From Vogesella sp. LIG4 (lineage in GTDB: Bacteria > Pseudomonadota > Gammaproteobacteria > Burkholderiales > Chromobacteriaceae): a stretch of DNA of 64,000 nt. The notes under the pieces were generated by a model, which had not been told where the DNA came from, made no database searches, and saw only the letters and a program-made list of their open reading frames with translations. Location of the stretch: NCBI RefSeq assembly GCF_900090205.1, contig NZ_LT607802.1, forward strand, positions 2,638,106 to 2,702,105, given 5' to 3'. Below, piece by piece: positions 1 to 10,713 of the stretch. Position 1 is the first letter of the stretch. Each line of letters opens with the position of its first letter. The translations under genes and the position numbers were made by a program.

Positions 1-3000
1 TGTCACCGAGCGTCTCGCCGGCGCCCAGCGCATCGACGGCGCCGCTGTCGTGCACGGTGTAGTGCCATTCACCTGTGGTTGTATCGACCGAAGCGGTGCC
101 GTAGGTGGCGGCAGTGCCCTGCAAGGCGAAGCTGTGGCTGTCGCTGGCATCGACATCGCTGTAGGCGATGACACCGCTGGTGCTCCTGCTGCTGTTGTCG
201 TCGCCTTCGGACACCGCGCCATTGGCGGTAGTGTTGGCCGCATCGATCAGCGGGGCGTCGTTGGTGCCGGTGATGGTGACGCTGACCAGCTGATCGACGT
301 AACCGCCATGGTTGTCGCTGACGCGCACGGTGAAGCTGTCGCCGAGGGTTTCGCCGGCGCCCAGCGCATCGACCGCACCGCTGTCGTGTACGGTGTAGTG
401 CCAGGTGCCATCGGCATCCACACTGGCGGTGCCGTAGGCCGCGGCAGTGCCCTGCAGCGCAAAGCTGTGGCTGTCAGTGGCATCGACATCGCTGTAGGCG
501 ATGACGCCGCTGGTGCTCCTGCTGCTGTTGTCGTCGCCTTCCGAGACGCCACCGCTGGCGGTGGTGTTGGCCGCATCAATCTGCGGCGCATCGTTGGTGC
601 CGGTGATGGTGACGCTGACCAGCTGGTCGACGTAGCCGCCATGGTTGTCGCTGACGCGCACGGTGAAGCTGTCACCGAGCGTCTCGCCGGCGCCCAGCGC
701 ATCGACGGCGCCGCTGTCGTGCACGGTGTAGTGCCATTCACCTGTGGTTGTATCGACCGAAGCCGTACCGTAGGCCGCGGCAGTGCCCTGCAGCGCAAAG
801 CTATGGCTGTCGCTGGCATCGACATCGCTGTAGGCGATGACGCCGCTGGTGCTCCTGCTGCTGTTGTCATCGCCTTCCGAGACGCCGCCGCTGGCAGTGG
901 TGTTGGCCGCATCGATCAGCGGCGCATCGTTGGTGCCGGTGATGGTGACGCTGACCAGCTGATCGACGTAACCGCCATGGTTGTCGCTGACGCGCACGGT
1001 GAAGCTGTCGCCGAGCGTCTCGCCGGCGGCCAGCGCATCAACGGCGCCGCTGTCGTGCACGGTGTAGTGCCAGGTGCCATCGGCATCCACACTGGCGCTG
1101 CCGTAGGTAGCCGGGGTGCCATGCAAGGCGAAGCTGTGGCTGTCCGTGGCATCGACATCGCTGTAGGCGATGACGCCGCTGGTGCTCCTGCTGCTGCTGC
1201 CGTCGTCACCTTCCGAGACGCCGCCGCTGGCGGTGGTGTTGGCCGCATCGATCAGCGGGGCGTCGTTGGTACCGGTGATGGTGACGCTGATCAGCTGGTC
1301 GACGAAGCCGCCGTGGTTGTCGCTGACGCGCACGGTGAAGCTGTCGCCGAGGATTTCGCCGGCGCCAAGCGCATCAACGGCGCCGCTGTCGTGCACGGTG
1401 TAGTGCCAGGTGCCATCGGCATCGACCGAAGCGGTGCCGTAGGTGGCGGCAGTGCCCTGCAAGGCGAAGCTGTGGCTGTCGCTGGCATCGACATCGCTGT
1501 AGGCGATGACACCGCTGGTGCTCCTGCTGCTGTTGTCGTCACCTTCCGAGACGCCGCCGCTGGCAGTGGTGTTGGCCGTATCGATCAGCGGCGCATCGTT
1601 GGTGCCGGTGATGGTGACGCTGACCAGCTGGTCGACGAAGCCACCCTGGTTGTCGCTGACGCGCACGGTGAAGCTGTCGCCGAGCGTCTCGCCGGCGGCC
1701 AGCGCATCGACCGCGCCGCTGTCGTGCACGGTGTAGTGCCATTCACCTGTGGTTGTATCGACCGAAGCCGTACCGTAGGTGGCGGCAGTGCCCTGCAGCG
1801 CAAAGCTGTGGCTGTCAGTGGCATCGACATCGCTGTAGGCGATGACGCCACTGGTGCTCCTGCTGCTGCCGTCGTCACCTTCGGACACCGCGCCGCTGGC
1901 GGTAGTGTTGGCCGCATCGATCAGCGGCGCATCGTTGGTGCCGGTGATGGTGACACTGACCAGCTGATCGACGAAGCCGCCGTGGTTGTCGCTGACGCGC
2001 ACGGTGAAGCTGTCGCCGAGGGTTTCGCCGGCGGCCAGCGCATCGACGGCGCCGCTGTCGCTGACGGTGTAGTGCCAGGTGCCATCGGCATCCACACTGG
2101 CGCTGCCGTAGGTAGCCGGGGTGCCATGCAAGGTAAAGCTGTGGCTGTCGCTGGCATCGACATCGCTATAGGCGATGACACCACTGGTGCTCCTACTGCT
2201 GTTGTCGTCGCCTTCGGAGACGCCACCGCTGGCAGTGGTGTTGGCCGCATCGATCAGCGGGGCGTCATTGGTGCCGGTGATGGTGACGCTGACCAGCTGA
2301 TCGACGAAGCCGCCGTGGTTGTCGCTGACGCGGACGGTGAAGCTGTCGCCGAGCGTTTCGCCGGCGCCCAGCGCATCGACGGCGCCGCTGTCGTGCACGG
2401 TGTAGTGCCATTCACCTGTGGTTGCATCGACCGAAGCCGTACCGTAGGTGGCGGCAGTGCCCTGCAGCGCAAAGCTGTGGCTGTCGCTGGCATCGACATC
2501 GCTGTAGGCGATGACGCCGCTGGTACTCCTGCTGCTGCCGTCGTCGCCTTCCGAGACGCCACCGCTGGCAGTGGTGTTGGCCGTATCGATCAGCGGCGCA
2601 TCGTTGGTGCCGGTGATGGTGACGCTGACCAGCTGGTCGACGAAGCCACCCTGGTTGTCGCTGACGCGCACGGTGAAGCTGTCGCCGAGCGTCTCGCCGG
2701 CGGCCAGCGCATCGACCGCGCCGCTGTCGTGCACGGTGTAGTGCCATTCACCTGTGGTTGTATCGACCGAAGCCGTACCGTAGGTGGCGGCAGTGCCCTG
2801 CAGCGCAAAGCTGTGGCTGTCAGTGGCATCGACATCGCTGTAGGCGATGACGCCGCTGGTGCTCCTGCTGCTGTTGTCGTCGCCTTCGGACACCGCGCCA
2901 TTGGCGGTGGTGTTGGCCGCATCAATCAGCGGCGCGTCGTTGGTGCCGGTGATGGTGACGCTGACCAGCTGGTCGACGTAGCCACCGTGGTTGTCGCTGA

Positions 3001-3290
3001 CGCGGACGGTGAAGCTGTCGCCGAGGGTTTCGCCGGCGCCCAGCGCATCAACGGCGCCGCTGTCGTGCACGGTGTAGTGCCATTCACCCGTAGTCGCATC
3101 GACCGAAGCGGTGCCGTAGGTGGCAGCGGTGCCCTGCAGCGCGAAGCTGTGGCTGTCGCTGGCATCGACATCGCTGTAGGCGATGACGCCACTGGTGCTC
3201 CTGCTGCTGCCGTCGTCACCTTCGGACACCGCGCCGCTGGCGGTAGTGTTGGCCGCATCGATCAGCGGGGCGTCGTTGGTGCCGAGGATG
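1..3290 (-). repeat. Tandem ~333-336-bp repeats coding 111-112-aa VCBS units (about ten copies)
   Basis: The repeat unit recurs every 333 or 336 bp; the marker sequence for DAANT/DTANT falls at 233, 566, 902, 1238, 1574, 1907, 2240, 2576, 2912 and 3248. Two subtypes alternate around the HYTV stretch, one coding ADGTWHYTV and one TTGEWHYTV. Eight of the ten copies carry an exact TGCGGCCAAC in the coding strand; copies at 1574 and 2576 have one changed base. High nucleotide identity between copies suggests recent expansion or gene conversion. Confidence 0.9.
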
Positions 3291-5074
3291 CTGACGGTAA
3301 TTACCTGGGCGGTGCCATCGGCGGTCGTGACGGTGAAGCTGTCGGTGTAGGTGGTGCCGGCCACGAACTCGTCGTGGGCGTTGTTCATGGTGTAGTTCCA
3401 GTGGCCGCCAGCATCGATGCTGAACTTGCCGTAGCCGTGGTTGCCGTCCACGCTGGTCTGCACCACGAAGGCGGCGGAGCTGTCCACATCGGTAGCACTC
3501 AGTGTGCCGCCGGTGCCCTGCGCCACATTGCTTTCGGTCAGGGCTGCCGTACTGGTGCCGGTGATTACTGCGGCGTCGTTGGTGCCGAGGATGCTGACGG
3601 TGATTACCTGGGCGGTGCCATCGGCGGTAGTGACGGTGAAACTGTCGGTATAGGTGGTGCCGGCCACGAACTCGTCGTGGGCGTTGTTCATGGTGTAGTT
3701 CCAGTGGCCGCCAGCATCGATGCTGAACTTGCCATAGCCGTGGTTACCGTCCACGTTGGTCTGCACCACGAAGGCGGCAGAGCTGTCCACATCGGTGGCA
3801 CTAAGGGTGCCGCCGGTGCTCTGCGCCACATTGCTCTCGGTCAGGGCTGCCGTACTGGTGCCGGTGATCACTGCGGCGTCGTTGCTGCCGAGGATGCTGA
3901 CGGTGACTACCTGGGCGGTGCCATCGGCGGTCGTGACGGTGAAGCTGTCGGTGTAGGTGGTGCCGGCCACGAACTCGTCGTGGGCGTTGTTCATGGTGTA
4001 GTTCCAGTGGCCGCCAGCATCGATGCTGAACTTGCCGTAGCCGTGGTTACCGTCCACGTTGGTCTGCACCACGAAGGCGGCGGAGCTGTCCACATCGGTA
4101 GCGCTAAGGGTGCCGCCGGTGCTCTGCGCCACATTGCTTTCGGTCAGGGCTGCGGTACTGGTGCCGGTGATCACCGCGGCATCGTTGGTGCCGACAATGG
4201 TAATGGTGACATTCTGTGTGACCACTGAACCATGCCCATCGTTGATGGTAACCACATAGGTTTCAGTAACGATTTGGCCTCCAGCGAGGTATTGGGCGGC
4301 TGCATTGTTCAGGGTGTAAGACCAGTTCACGTTACCGTTGGTGGTGCCGGTGCCTTCGTTCACTGGCGCCAGTACAAAGCTACCCAGCGTGGTGCTGTTA
4401 CCGGCGGCGGGGGCAAACGAGGCGCTGTGGTGGTCATGGGCGTCCACGTCATGAAAAACGATGCTGCCTGAGGTGTTCAATGTACCGCTTGGGCTGGCGC
4501 TGGCGCTGGAGCTGGTGGTCAGCGGAGCATCTTCGGTGACCGTGCCACTGCTGATGCTGGCAGTGCTGAGGGTGACGGCGTCGTTCGCACCGGAAAATAC
4601 TACCTGTGCCGTTGCCCAGCTGAGCGTGCCGTTACCAAGGCGGATGGCATAGGTAAAGCTGTCCTTCAGTACTTCTCCAACAGACAGCGCCTGCAGACTG
4701 GCTTTGAAAGCAGTCGATAAAGTTGCTGAGTCGTAGCCCACCTTACCGTCGGCGGTAATCCAGATTCTTGCGCCATTCGCGCTGTAGTCGGGGGTCGAAT
4801 CGATGATGCCCCCTTTGTCATCCTGAACCAGCAGGTCTGCCGGGGCGTAGGTTTTGGTTCCGACCGAATCACTGATCCCGTCATCCAGCGACCAGAGCGT
4901 TTTCGCATTGCCCCCCAGGTCGTTGGCCATCACATCCAGATACATCACCGCCTGCGTATCTTCAGTGATGGCACTGTTCAGCCCGTTGATCAGCGCGGAG
5001 GTGAAGCTGTCATCCTGAGCTTGAGGCGTATTCGAGAACGAGGTGGCAGTTCCACCGCTGCTGGTTGTGGCCAT
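1..5074 (-). CDS. Giant VCBS-repeat surface adhesin, N-terminal part (runs off the window)
   Basis: This reading frame is open from an ATG at 5074 to base 1 with no stop, so the window holds about 1690 N-terminal residues and the C-terminus is missing. AGGGGGAA stands about 7 nt before the ATG. Residues 1-~190 are non-repetitive and begin MATTSSGGTATSFSNTP. Then come a divergent VCBS unit, three ~101-residue VCBS units (about 4200-3290, motifs TNDAAVITGT and NHGYGKFSIDAGGHW) and ten ~111-112-residue units (3290-1, motifs DGTWHYTVHDSGAVDALG and SVTITGTNDAPLIDAANT). The families are biofilm or adhesion proteins exported by type I secretion; the secretion signal would lie in the missing end. Long repeats are nearly identical at DNA level, so copy number may vary or be misassembled. 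It lies downstream of guaB behind a terminator. Function is inferred from the repeats only. Confidence 0.85.
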   Translation of the reverse strand, partial: MATTSSGGTATSFSNTPQAQDDSFTSALINGLNSAITEDTQAVMYLDVMANDLGGNAKTLWSLDDGISDSVGTKTYAPADLLVQDDKGGIIDSTPDYSANGARIWITADGKVGYDSATLSTAFKASLQALSVGEVLKDSFTYAIRLGNGTLSWATAQVVFSGANDAVTLSTASISSGTVTEDAPLTTSSSASASPSGTLNTSGSIVFHDVDAHDHHSASFAPAAGNSTTLGSFVLAPVNEGTGTTNGNVNWSYTLNNAAAQYLAGGQIVTETYVVTINDGHGSVVTQNVTITIVGTNDAAVITGTSTAALTESNVAQSTGGTLSATDVDSSAAFVVQTNVDGNHGYGKFSIDAGGHWNYTMNNAHDEFVAGTTYTDSFTVTTADGTAQVVTVSILGSNDAAVITGTSTAALTESNVAQSTGGTLSATDVDSSAAFVVQTNVDGNHGYGKFSIDAGGHWNYTMNNAHDEFVAGTTYTDSFTVTTADGTAQVITVSILGTNDAAVITGTSTAALTESNVAQGTGGTLSATDVDSSAAFVVQTSVDGNHGYGKFSIDAGGHWNYTMNNAHDEFVAGTTYTDSFTVTTADGTAQVITVSILGTNDAPLIDAANTTASGAVSEGDDGSSRSTSGVIAYSDVDASDSHSFALQGTAATYGTASVDATTGEWHYTVHDSGAVDALGAGETLGDSFTVRVSDNHGGYVDQLVSVTITGTNDAPLIDAANTTANGAVSEGDDNSSRSTSGVIAYSDVDATDSHSFALQGTAATYGTASVDTTTGEWHYTVHDSGAVDALAAGETLGDSFTVRVSDNQGGFVDQLVSVTITGTNDAPLIDTANTTASGGVSEGDDGSSRSTSGVIAYSDVDASDSHSFALQGTAATYGTASVDATTGEWHYTVHDSGAVDALGAGETLGDSFTVRVSDNHGGFVDQLVSVTITGTNDAPLIDAANTTASGGVSEGDDNSSRSTSGVIAYSDVDASDSHSFTLHGTPATYGSASVDADGTWHYTVSDSGAVDALAAGETLGDSFTVRVSDNHGGFVDQLVSVTITGTNDAPLIDAANTTASGAVSEGDDGSSRSTSGVIAYSDVDATDSHSFALQGTAATYGTASVDTTTGEWHYTVHDSGAVDALAAGETLGDSFTVRVSDNQGGFVDQLVSVTITGTNDAPLIDTANTTASGGVSEGDDNSSRSTSGVIAYSDVDASDSHSFALQGTAATYGTASVDADGTWHYTVHDSGAVDALGAGEILGDSFTVRVSDNHGGFVDQLISVTITGTNDAPLIDAANTTASGGVSEGDDGSSSRSTSGVIAYSDVDATDSHSFALHGTPATYGSASVDADGTWHYTVHDSGAVDALAAGETLGDSFTVRVSDNHGGYVDQLVSVTITGTNDAPLIDAANTTASGGVSEGDDNSSRSTSGVIAYSDVDASDSHSFALQGTAAAYGTASVDTTTGEWHYTVHDSGAVDALGAGETLGDSFTVRVSDNHGGYVDQLVSVTITGTNDAPQIDAANTTASGGVSEGDDNSSRSTSGVIAYSDVDATDSHSFALQGTAAAYGTASVDADGTWHYTVHDSGAVDALGAGETLGDSFTVRVSDNHGGYVDQLVSVTITGTNDAPLIDAANTTANGAVSEGDDNSSRSTSGVIAYSDVDASDSHSFALQGTAATYGTASVDTTTGEWHYTVHDSGAVDALGAGETLGD
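3291..4200 (-). repeat. Three tandem 303-bp repeats coding 101-aa VCBS units
   Basis: Three copies with a 303-bp period lie upstream (N-terminal) of the long repeats in the adhesin. Each codes a unit running from SNDAAVITGT through NHGYGKFSIDAGGHW to GTAQVVTVSILG. They differ by only a few bases from one another and belong to a different VCBS subtype from the 111-112-residue units. Confidence 0.88.
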
Positions 5075-5250
5075 GGTGATTATTCCCCCTGAATGGTCGG
5101 CGCGCTTGTATCGATCCGGCAAGCCAATTTGTAAACATCTCGAATAGTAGTTTTCAGGGGAATTAAATCTATTGTCCTTCGGTACACCCCGGTTTTTCCT
5201 GGAAAAAGCGGGGCCTATGCGCTATGGGTGGCATTTTCCGGCAGCGCAAA

Positions 5251-5282
5251 AGCAAAAACCCCGCACCGAGGTGCGGGGTTTT
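5251..5282 (-). terminator. Rho-independent terminator of guaB
   Basis: A GC-rich stem (ACCCCGCAC / GTGCGGGGT) with a CGAG loop is flanked by A5 on the left and T4 on the right, so it can work in both directions; on the minus strand it ends in a T tract just after the guaB stop. A copy of the dispersed GTTGGCCGCA motif (5282-5291) abuts it on the guaB side. The remaining 5075-5250 is the adhesin leader, with no convincing promoter boxes. Confidence 0.85.
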
Positions 5283-5301
5283 GCGGCCAACCTTGTGAGT
5301 C

Positions 5302-7304
<2,003 letters not shown>

Positions 7305-9104
7305 ATGTCATTACCGTTTGACCCCAAACCGGTGCTGGCCAGCCTGCCTGGCCTGCCCGGCGTGTACCGCATGCTGGATGCCGCCGGCAACGTGCTGTAT
7401 GTCGGCAAGGCCATCGACCTCAAGAAGCGTGTTAGCTCCTACTTCCAGAAAAGCGACCTCAGCCCGCGCATCCAGCTGATGGTGGTGCAGATCGCCGCCA
7501 TCGAAACCACGGTAGTGCGCAGCGAAGCCGAAGCGCTGATCCTGGAAAACAACCTGATCAAGGCGCTGGCGCCCAAGTACAACATCCTGTTCCGCGACGA
7601 CAAGTCGTATCCCTACCTGATGTTGTCCGGCCACACCTATCCGCAGCTGGCGTACTTCCGTGGCGACCCCAAGAAACCCAACCAGTACTTTGGCCCGTAC
7701 CCGAACGGCTACGCGGTGCGCGAGAGCATCCAGATCCTGCAGAAAGTGTTCCGCCTGCGTACCTGCGAGGACAGTGTGTTCAGCAACCGCTCGCGGCCCT
7801 GCCTGCTGTACCAGATCAAGCGCTGCACCGCGCCGTGCACCGGCGAGATCACACCGGAGCAGTATCGCGAGGATGTGCGCCGCGCGGTGACCTTCCTGCA
7901 GGGCAAGCAGAACGAACTGATCGACGAGCTGACCGAGCGCATGTTGGCCGCATCGGAAAACCTGGATTTCGAACGTGCCGCCGAGCTGCGCGACCAGATT
8001 CAGGCGCTGTCTCGGGTGCAGGAAAAGCAGTTCGTGTCCAGTAATGCCAGCCAGCTGGATGCCGACGTAGTGGCCATCGCCAGCGAAGCCGGCCAGGTGT
8101 GCGTCAACCTGGTGATGATCCGCGGCGGCCGCCACCTGGGCGACAAGAGCTTCTTCCCCAGCAATGCCGACGACACGCTTGCGGCCAACCTTGAGGCTTT
8201 CCTGGCCCAGCATTACCTGGGCGCAGCGTTGCCGTCGGTGATCATCCACAACGAGGAAGTGTCGCCGGAGCTGCAGCAGCTGCTGATCGAGCAGGCGCAG
8301 AAGCGGCTGGCCTTTGTCGGCAACCCCATCGGCGAGCGCCGGGTGTGGCTGGAAATGGCCGAGAAGAATGCGCGCATCGCCATAGGCCAGCGCCTGCTGA
8401 GCGCCGCCAGCCAGACCGCCAGGTTGGCCGCATTGGCCGAGCTGATGGAAGTGGACGAGATTGCGCGGCTGGAGTGTTTCGACATCAGCCACACCATGGG
8501 CGAGGCCACGGTGGCGTCCTGCGTGGTGTACGACCGCGGCGGCATGCAGCCGTCGGAATATCGCCGCTTCAATATCGAAACCGCGGCGGCAGGCGACGAC
8601 TACGCCGCCATGCGCGAGGCGCTGACCCGGCGCTACACCCGGCTGGCCTCCGGCGACGGCAAGCTGCCGGACGTGCTGCTGATCGACGGTGGCAAGGGGC
8701 AGGTGGGTGTGGCGCTGGAAGTGCTGGCCGAAGTGGGGGTGGATGTGCCCATCGTCGGCGTGGCCAAGGGCGAGGAGCGCAAGCCGGGGCTGGAAACACT
8801 GATCGTGCCGCACCTGCAAAAAACGCTACAATTGCCGCGCGATCACGCCGCCCTGCACCTGATCCAGACGGTGCGCGACGAAGCGCACCGTTTCGCCATT
8901 ACCGGCCACCGGGCACGGCGGGCCAAGGCGCGCACGCAGTCCACGCTGGAGGACATTCCCGGCGTGGGGCCAACGCGGCGCCAGCGGCTGCTGACCCGTT
9001 TTGGCGGTCTGCGCGGCGTGGTGGCCGCCAGTATCGACGACCTGGCGCAAGTAGACGGCATCAGCCGCGCGCTGGCCGAGAAAATCCATAATGCCCTGCA
9101 TTAG
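7305..9104 (+). CDS. uvrC: UvrABC excinuclease subunit C
   Basis: UvrC makes the two incisions around bulky DNA lesions in nucleotide excision repair. At 599 residues it has the family's normal length. The GIY-YIG nuclease domain (3' cut) is at about residues 14-95 ([18 protein letters not shown]), the UVR motif that binds UvrB near 205-240, the RNase H-like second nuclease near 385-540 (LLIDGGKGQ), and paired helix-hairpin-helix motifs at the end ([13 protein letters not shown]). It begins directly at the stop of the DUF4124 gene and is followed 20 bp later by pgsA, the same uvrC-pgsA order as in Escherichia coli. Three GTTGGCCGCA motifs lie inside it. Confidence 0.97.
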   Translation: MSLPFDPKPVLASLPGLPGVYRMLDAAGNVLYVGKAIDLKKRVSSYFQKSDLSPRIQLMVVQIAAIETTVVRSEAEALILENNLIKALAPKYNILFRDDKSYPYLMLSGHTYPQLAYFRGDPKKPNQYFGPYPNGYAVRESIQILQKVFRLRTCEDSVFSNRSRPCLLYQIKRCTAPCTGEITPEQYREDVRRAVTFLQGKQNELIDELTERMLAASENLDFERAAELRDQIQALSRVQEKQFVSSNASQLDADVVAIASEAGQVCVNLVMIRGGRHLGDKSFFPSNADDTLAANLEAFLAQHYLGAALPSVIIHNEEVSPELQQLLIEQAQKRLAFVGNPIGERRVWLEMAEKNARIAIGQRLLSAASQTARLAALAELMEVDEIARLECFDISHTMGEATVASCVVYDRGGMQPSEYRRFNIETAAAGDDYAAMREALTRRYTRLASGDGKLPDVLLIDGGKGQVGVALEVLAEVGVDVPIVGVAKGEERKPGLETLIVPHLQKTLQLPRDHAALHLIQTVRDEAHRFAITGHRARRAKARTQSTLEDIPGVGPTRRQRLLTRFGGLRGVVAASIDDLAQVDGISRALAEKIHNALH

Positions 9105-9124
9105 ATAACAAGAAACCCCGACAC

Positions 9125-9706
9125 ATGCCCTTCAATTTGCCGATTCTGCTTACCTGGCTGCGCGTGGCGCTGATTCCCGTCTGCGTCGCCGTGTTCTTTT
9201 TACCGGACAGCGTGTTGATAGAGCATCACCGCAACAGCCTGGGGGCTTTCATCTTTGCGCTGGCGGCGGTAACCGACTGGCTGGATGGCTACCTGGCACG
9301 CCGGCTGGGGCAGACCTCGGCGTTCGGCGCCTTCCTCGACCCGGTGGCGGACAAGCTGATCGTGGCCGCCGCGCTGATCCTGCTGGTGGAGCTGGCACGT
9401 ACGCCGGGCTGGATGGCGATGATCATCATCGGTCGCGAGATCACCATTTCGGCCTTGCGTGAATGGATGGCGGGCATGGGCAGCCGCAGCAGCGTGGCCG
9501 TTGCCTATATCGGCAAGCTCAAAACCAGTGCACAGATGCTGGCCATTCTGTTGCTGCTGTACGATGGCCCGCTGTTGTCGGGCATCATGACGCGCGAGCT
9601 CGGCAATCTTTGCATGTATGTCGCTGTAATTTTGACTTTGTGGTCAATGGTTTATTATTTGCAGATGGCGGCGCGGGAATTTTCGGGCAAAAAAATTGAT
9701 GTTTGA
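9125..9706 (+). CDS. pgsA: CDP-diacylglycerol-glycerol-3-phosphate 3-phosphatidyltransferase
   Basis: PgsA makes phosphatidylglycerophosphate, precursor of phosphatidylglycerol and cardiolipin, in the inner membrane. The CDP-alcohol phosphotransferase motif is complete: D54-G55, A58-R59, G68, D72 and D76 (DGYLARR, then GAFLDPVADK). The 193-residue protein has about five hydrophobic segments. It follows uvrC at 20 bp and precedes the tRNA-Gly/Cys/Leu cluster, an arrangement also known in E. coli. The tRNA promoter begins just after its stop. Confidence 0.95.
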   Translation: MPFNLPILLTWLRVALIPVCVAVFFLPDSVLIEHHRNSLGAFIFALAAVTDWLDGYLARRLGQTSAFGAFLDPVADKLIVAAALILLVELARTPGWMAMIIIGREITISALREWMAGMGSRSSVAVAYIGKLKTSAQMLAILLLLYDGPLLSGIMTRELGNLCMYVAVILTLWSMVYYLQMAAREFSGKKIDV

Positions 9707-9709
9707 GCG

Positions 9710-9737
9710 TTGACAAGCCTGAATCCATCATTATAAT
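9710..9737 (+). promoter_or_regulatory. Consensus sigma-70 promoter of the tRNA cluster
   Basis: Perfect TTGACA (9710-9715) and perfect TATAAT (9732-9737) boxes are separated by 16 bp, 4 bp after the pgsA stop. Transcription would start near 9744, with a leader of about 55 nt before the first tRNA. This is the strongest promoter seen in the window, fitting a stable RNA operon. Confidence 0.88.
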
Positions 9738-9798
9738 TCGCCTTCTCTTAACGACGCAGACGCAGCAGCGAAAGCGAAGTTGTCGAGAAAACGGTTTT

Positions 9799-9874
9799 GC
9801 GGGAATAGCTCAGTTGGTAGAGCGCAACCTTGCCAAGGTTGAGGTCGCGAGTTCGAGCCTCGTTTCCCGCTCCA
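9799..9874 (+). tRNA. tRNA-Gly(GCC), copy 1
   Basis: A 76-nt cloverleaf with encoded CCA: acceptor GCGGGAA/TTCCCGC, D arm GCTC/GAGC, anticodon loop TTGCCAA (anticodon GCC), T loop TTCGAGC. It is the first of five identical genes. Confidence 0.97.
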
Positions 9875-9897
9875 GAAAACCAAGCAGTATATGCGAC

Positions 9898-9973
9898 GCG
9901 GGAATAGCTCAGTTGGTAGAGCGCAACCTTGCCAAGGTTGAGGTCGCGAGTTCGAGCCTCGTTTCCCGCTCCA
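9898..9973 (+). tRNA. tRNA-Gly(GCC), copy 2
   Basis: Identical in sequence to copy 1, after a 23-nt spacer containing AGCAGTATATGCGAC. CCA is encoded. Confidence 0.97.
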
Positions 9974-9996
9974 CAAACTGTAGCAGTACATGCGAC

Positions 9997-10072
9997 GCGG
10001 GAATAGCTCAGTTGGTAGAGCGCAACCTTGCCAAGGTTGAGGTCGCGAGTTCGAGCCTCGTTTCCCGCTCCA
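9997..10072 (+). tRNA. tRNA-Gly(GCC), copy 3
   Basis: Identical to copy 1, after a 23-nt spacer containing AGCAGTACATGCGAC. The repeat period is 99-100 bp, so tRNA plus spacer was duplicated as a unit. Confidence 0.97.
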
Positions 10073-10096
10073 AAAATTCAAGCAGTATTATGCGAT

Positions 10097-10172
10097 GCGG
10101 GAATAGCTCAGTTGGTAGAGCGCAACCTTGCCAAGGTTGAGGTCGCGAGTTCGAGCCTCGTTTCCCGCTCCA
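10097..10172 (+). tRNA. tRNA-Gly(GCC), copy 4
   Basis: Identical to copy 1, after a 24-nt spacer (AGCAGTATTATGCGAT) slightly diverged from the others. CCA is encoded. Confidence 0.97.
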
Positions 10173-10196
10173 CAAAACTGCAGCAGTACATGCGAC

Positions 10197-10272
10197 GCGG
10201 GAATAGCTCAGTTGGTAGAGCGCAACCTTGCCAAGGTTGAGGTCGCGAGTTCGAGCCTCGTTTCCCGCTCCA
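10197..10272 (+). tRNA. tRNA-Gly(GCC), copy 5
   Basis: Identical to copy 1 and last of the array; a 51-nt spacer of different sequence separates it from tRNA-Cys. Confidence 0.97.
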
Positions 10273-10323
10273 AAGATTGTTCAAATTGTTTGAATGATGT
10301 AAACTTCAGGCAATAAGTTTTAC

Positions 10324-10397
10324 GGCGCGGTAGCAAAGCGGTTATGCACCGGATTGCAAATCCGTGTAGGTCGGTTCGACTCCGGCCCGCGCCTCCA
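10324..10397 (+). tRNA. tRNA-Cys(GCA)
   Basis: A 74-nt tRNA with encoded CCA: acceptor GGCGCGG, anticodon loop TTGCAAA (anticodon GCA), T loop GGTTCGACTCC. It is part of the Gly-Cys-Leu transcript and is followed by a hairpin with a T5 tract. Confidence 0.96.
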
Positions 10398-10402
10398 ACA
10401 GA

Positions 10403-10436
10403 AAGCCCCGGTAGATGAAAATCTGCCGGGGTTTTT
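10403..10436 (+). terminator. Terminator after tRNA-Cys
   Basis: A long stem (AAGCCCCGGTAGAT with ATCTGCCGGGGTT), GAAA loop and T5 tract directly follow tRNA-Cys. tRNA-Leu lies 130 bp further on, so it probably needs read-through or its own promoter. Confidence 0.85.
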
Positions 10437-10565
10437 GCTTTACGGGCGCAGCTTTCCCGCTTGCTGGCAAATGCTGCCGGCAGATGTCCGGCAGGGCAGT
10501 TTTGCCGCTGATGTCCGATTGTCCGGGGCCGCGCTTTCGGCTAGAATCGCCCCCCTGTTCTGTTT

Positions 10566-10650
10566 GCCCCGGTGGTGAAATTGGTAGACACAAGGGACTT
10601 AAAATCCCTCGCCTTCGGGTGTGCCGGTTCGACCCCGGCCCGGGGCACCA
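10566..10650 (+). tRNA. tRNA-Leu(TAA)
   Basis: An 85-nt class II tRNA with a long variable arm (CTCGCCTTCGGGTG) and encoded CCA. The anticodon loop CTTAAAA gives anticodon TAA, reading UUA and UUG. This gene ends the tRNA cluster, and the sequence directly behind it is the left boundary of an apparent islet. Confidence 0.96.
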
Positions 10651-10659
10651 CGGCTTTTG

Positions 10660-10713
10660 CCGCAACAGCACAGACAAAAAACCCGCACGCATCAAGCGCT
10701 GCGGGTTTTTTGC
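10660..10713 (+). repeat. 54-bp direct repeat, left copy, containing the tRNA-Leu terminator
   Basis: The stretch contains a rho-independent terminator (10676-10711: A5, stem ACCCGCA/TGCGGGT, T6) behind tRNA-Leu. It recurs at 13210-13263 with only three mismatches in 54 bp. The pair brackets the quinone oxidoreductase/LysR islet. Confidence 0.85.
10676..10711 (+). terminator. Terminator of tRNA-Leu
   Basis: Stem ACCCGCA/TGCGGGT with a 12-nt loop, flanked by A tract and T6, 26 bp after the encoded CCA. Confidence 0.85.

Noticed and set aside
50..4228. Long plus-strand frame of 1392 codons
   Set aside because: It is the antisense shadow of the VCBS repeats; GC-rich repeats without stops keep the opposite frame open, and the minus-strand frame gives a clear VCBS protein with a ribosome site.
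9703..10316. Short frames repeating AQLVERNLAKVEVASSSL, and a possible CRISPR-like array
   Set aside because: The 99-100-bp period is the five tRNA-Gly genes plus spacers; frames are translations of tRNA.
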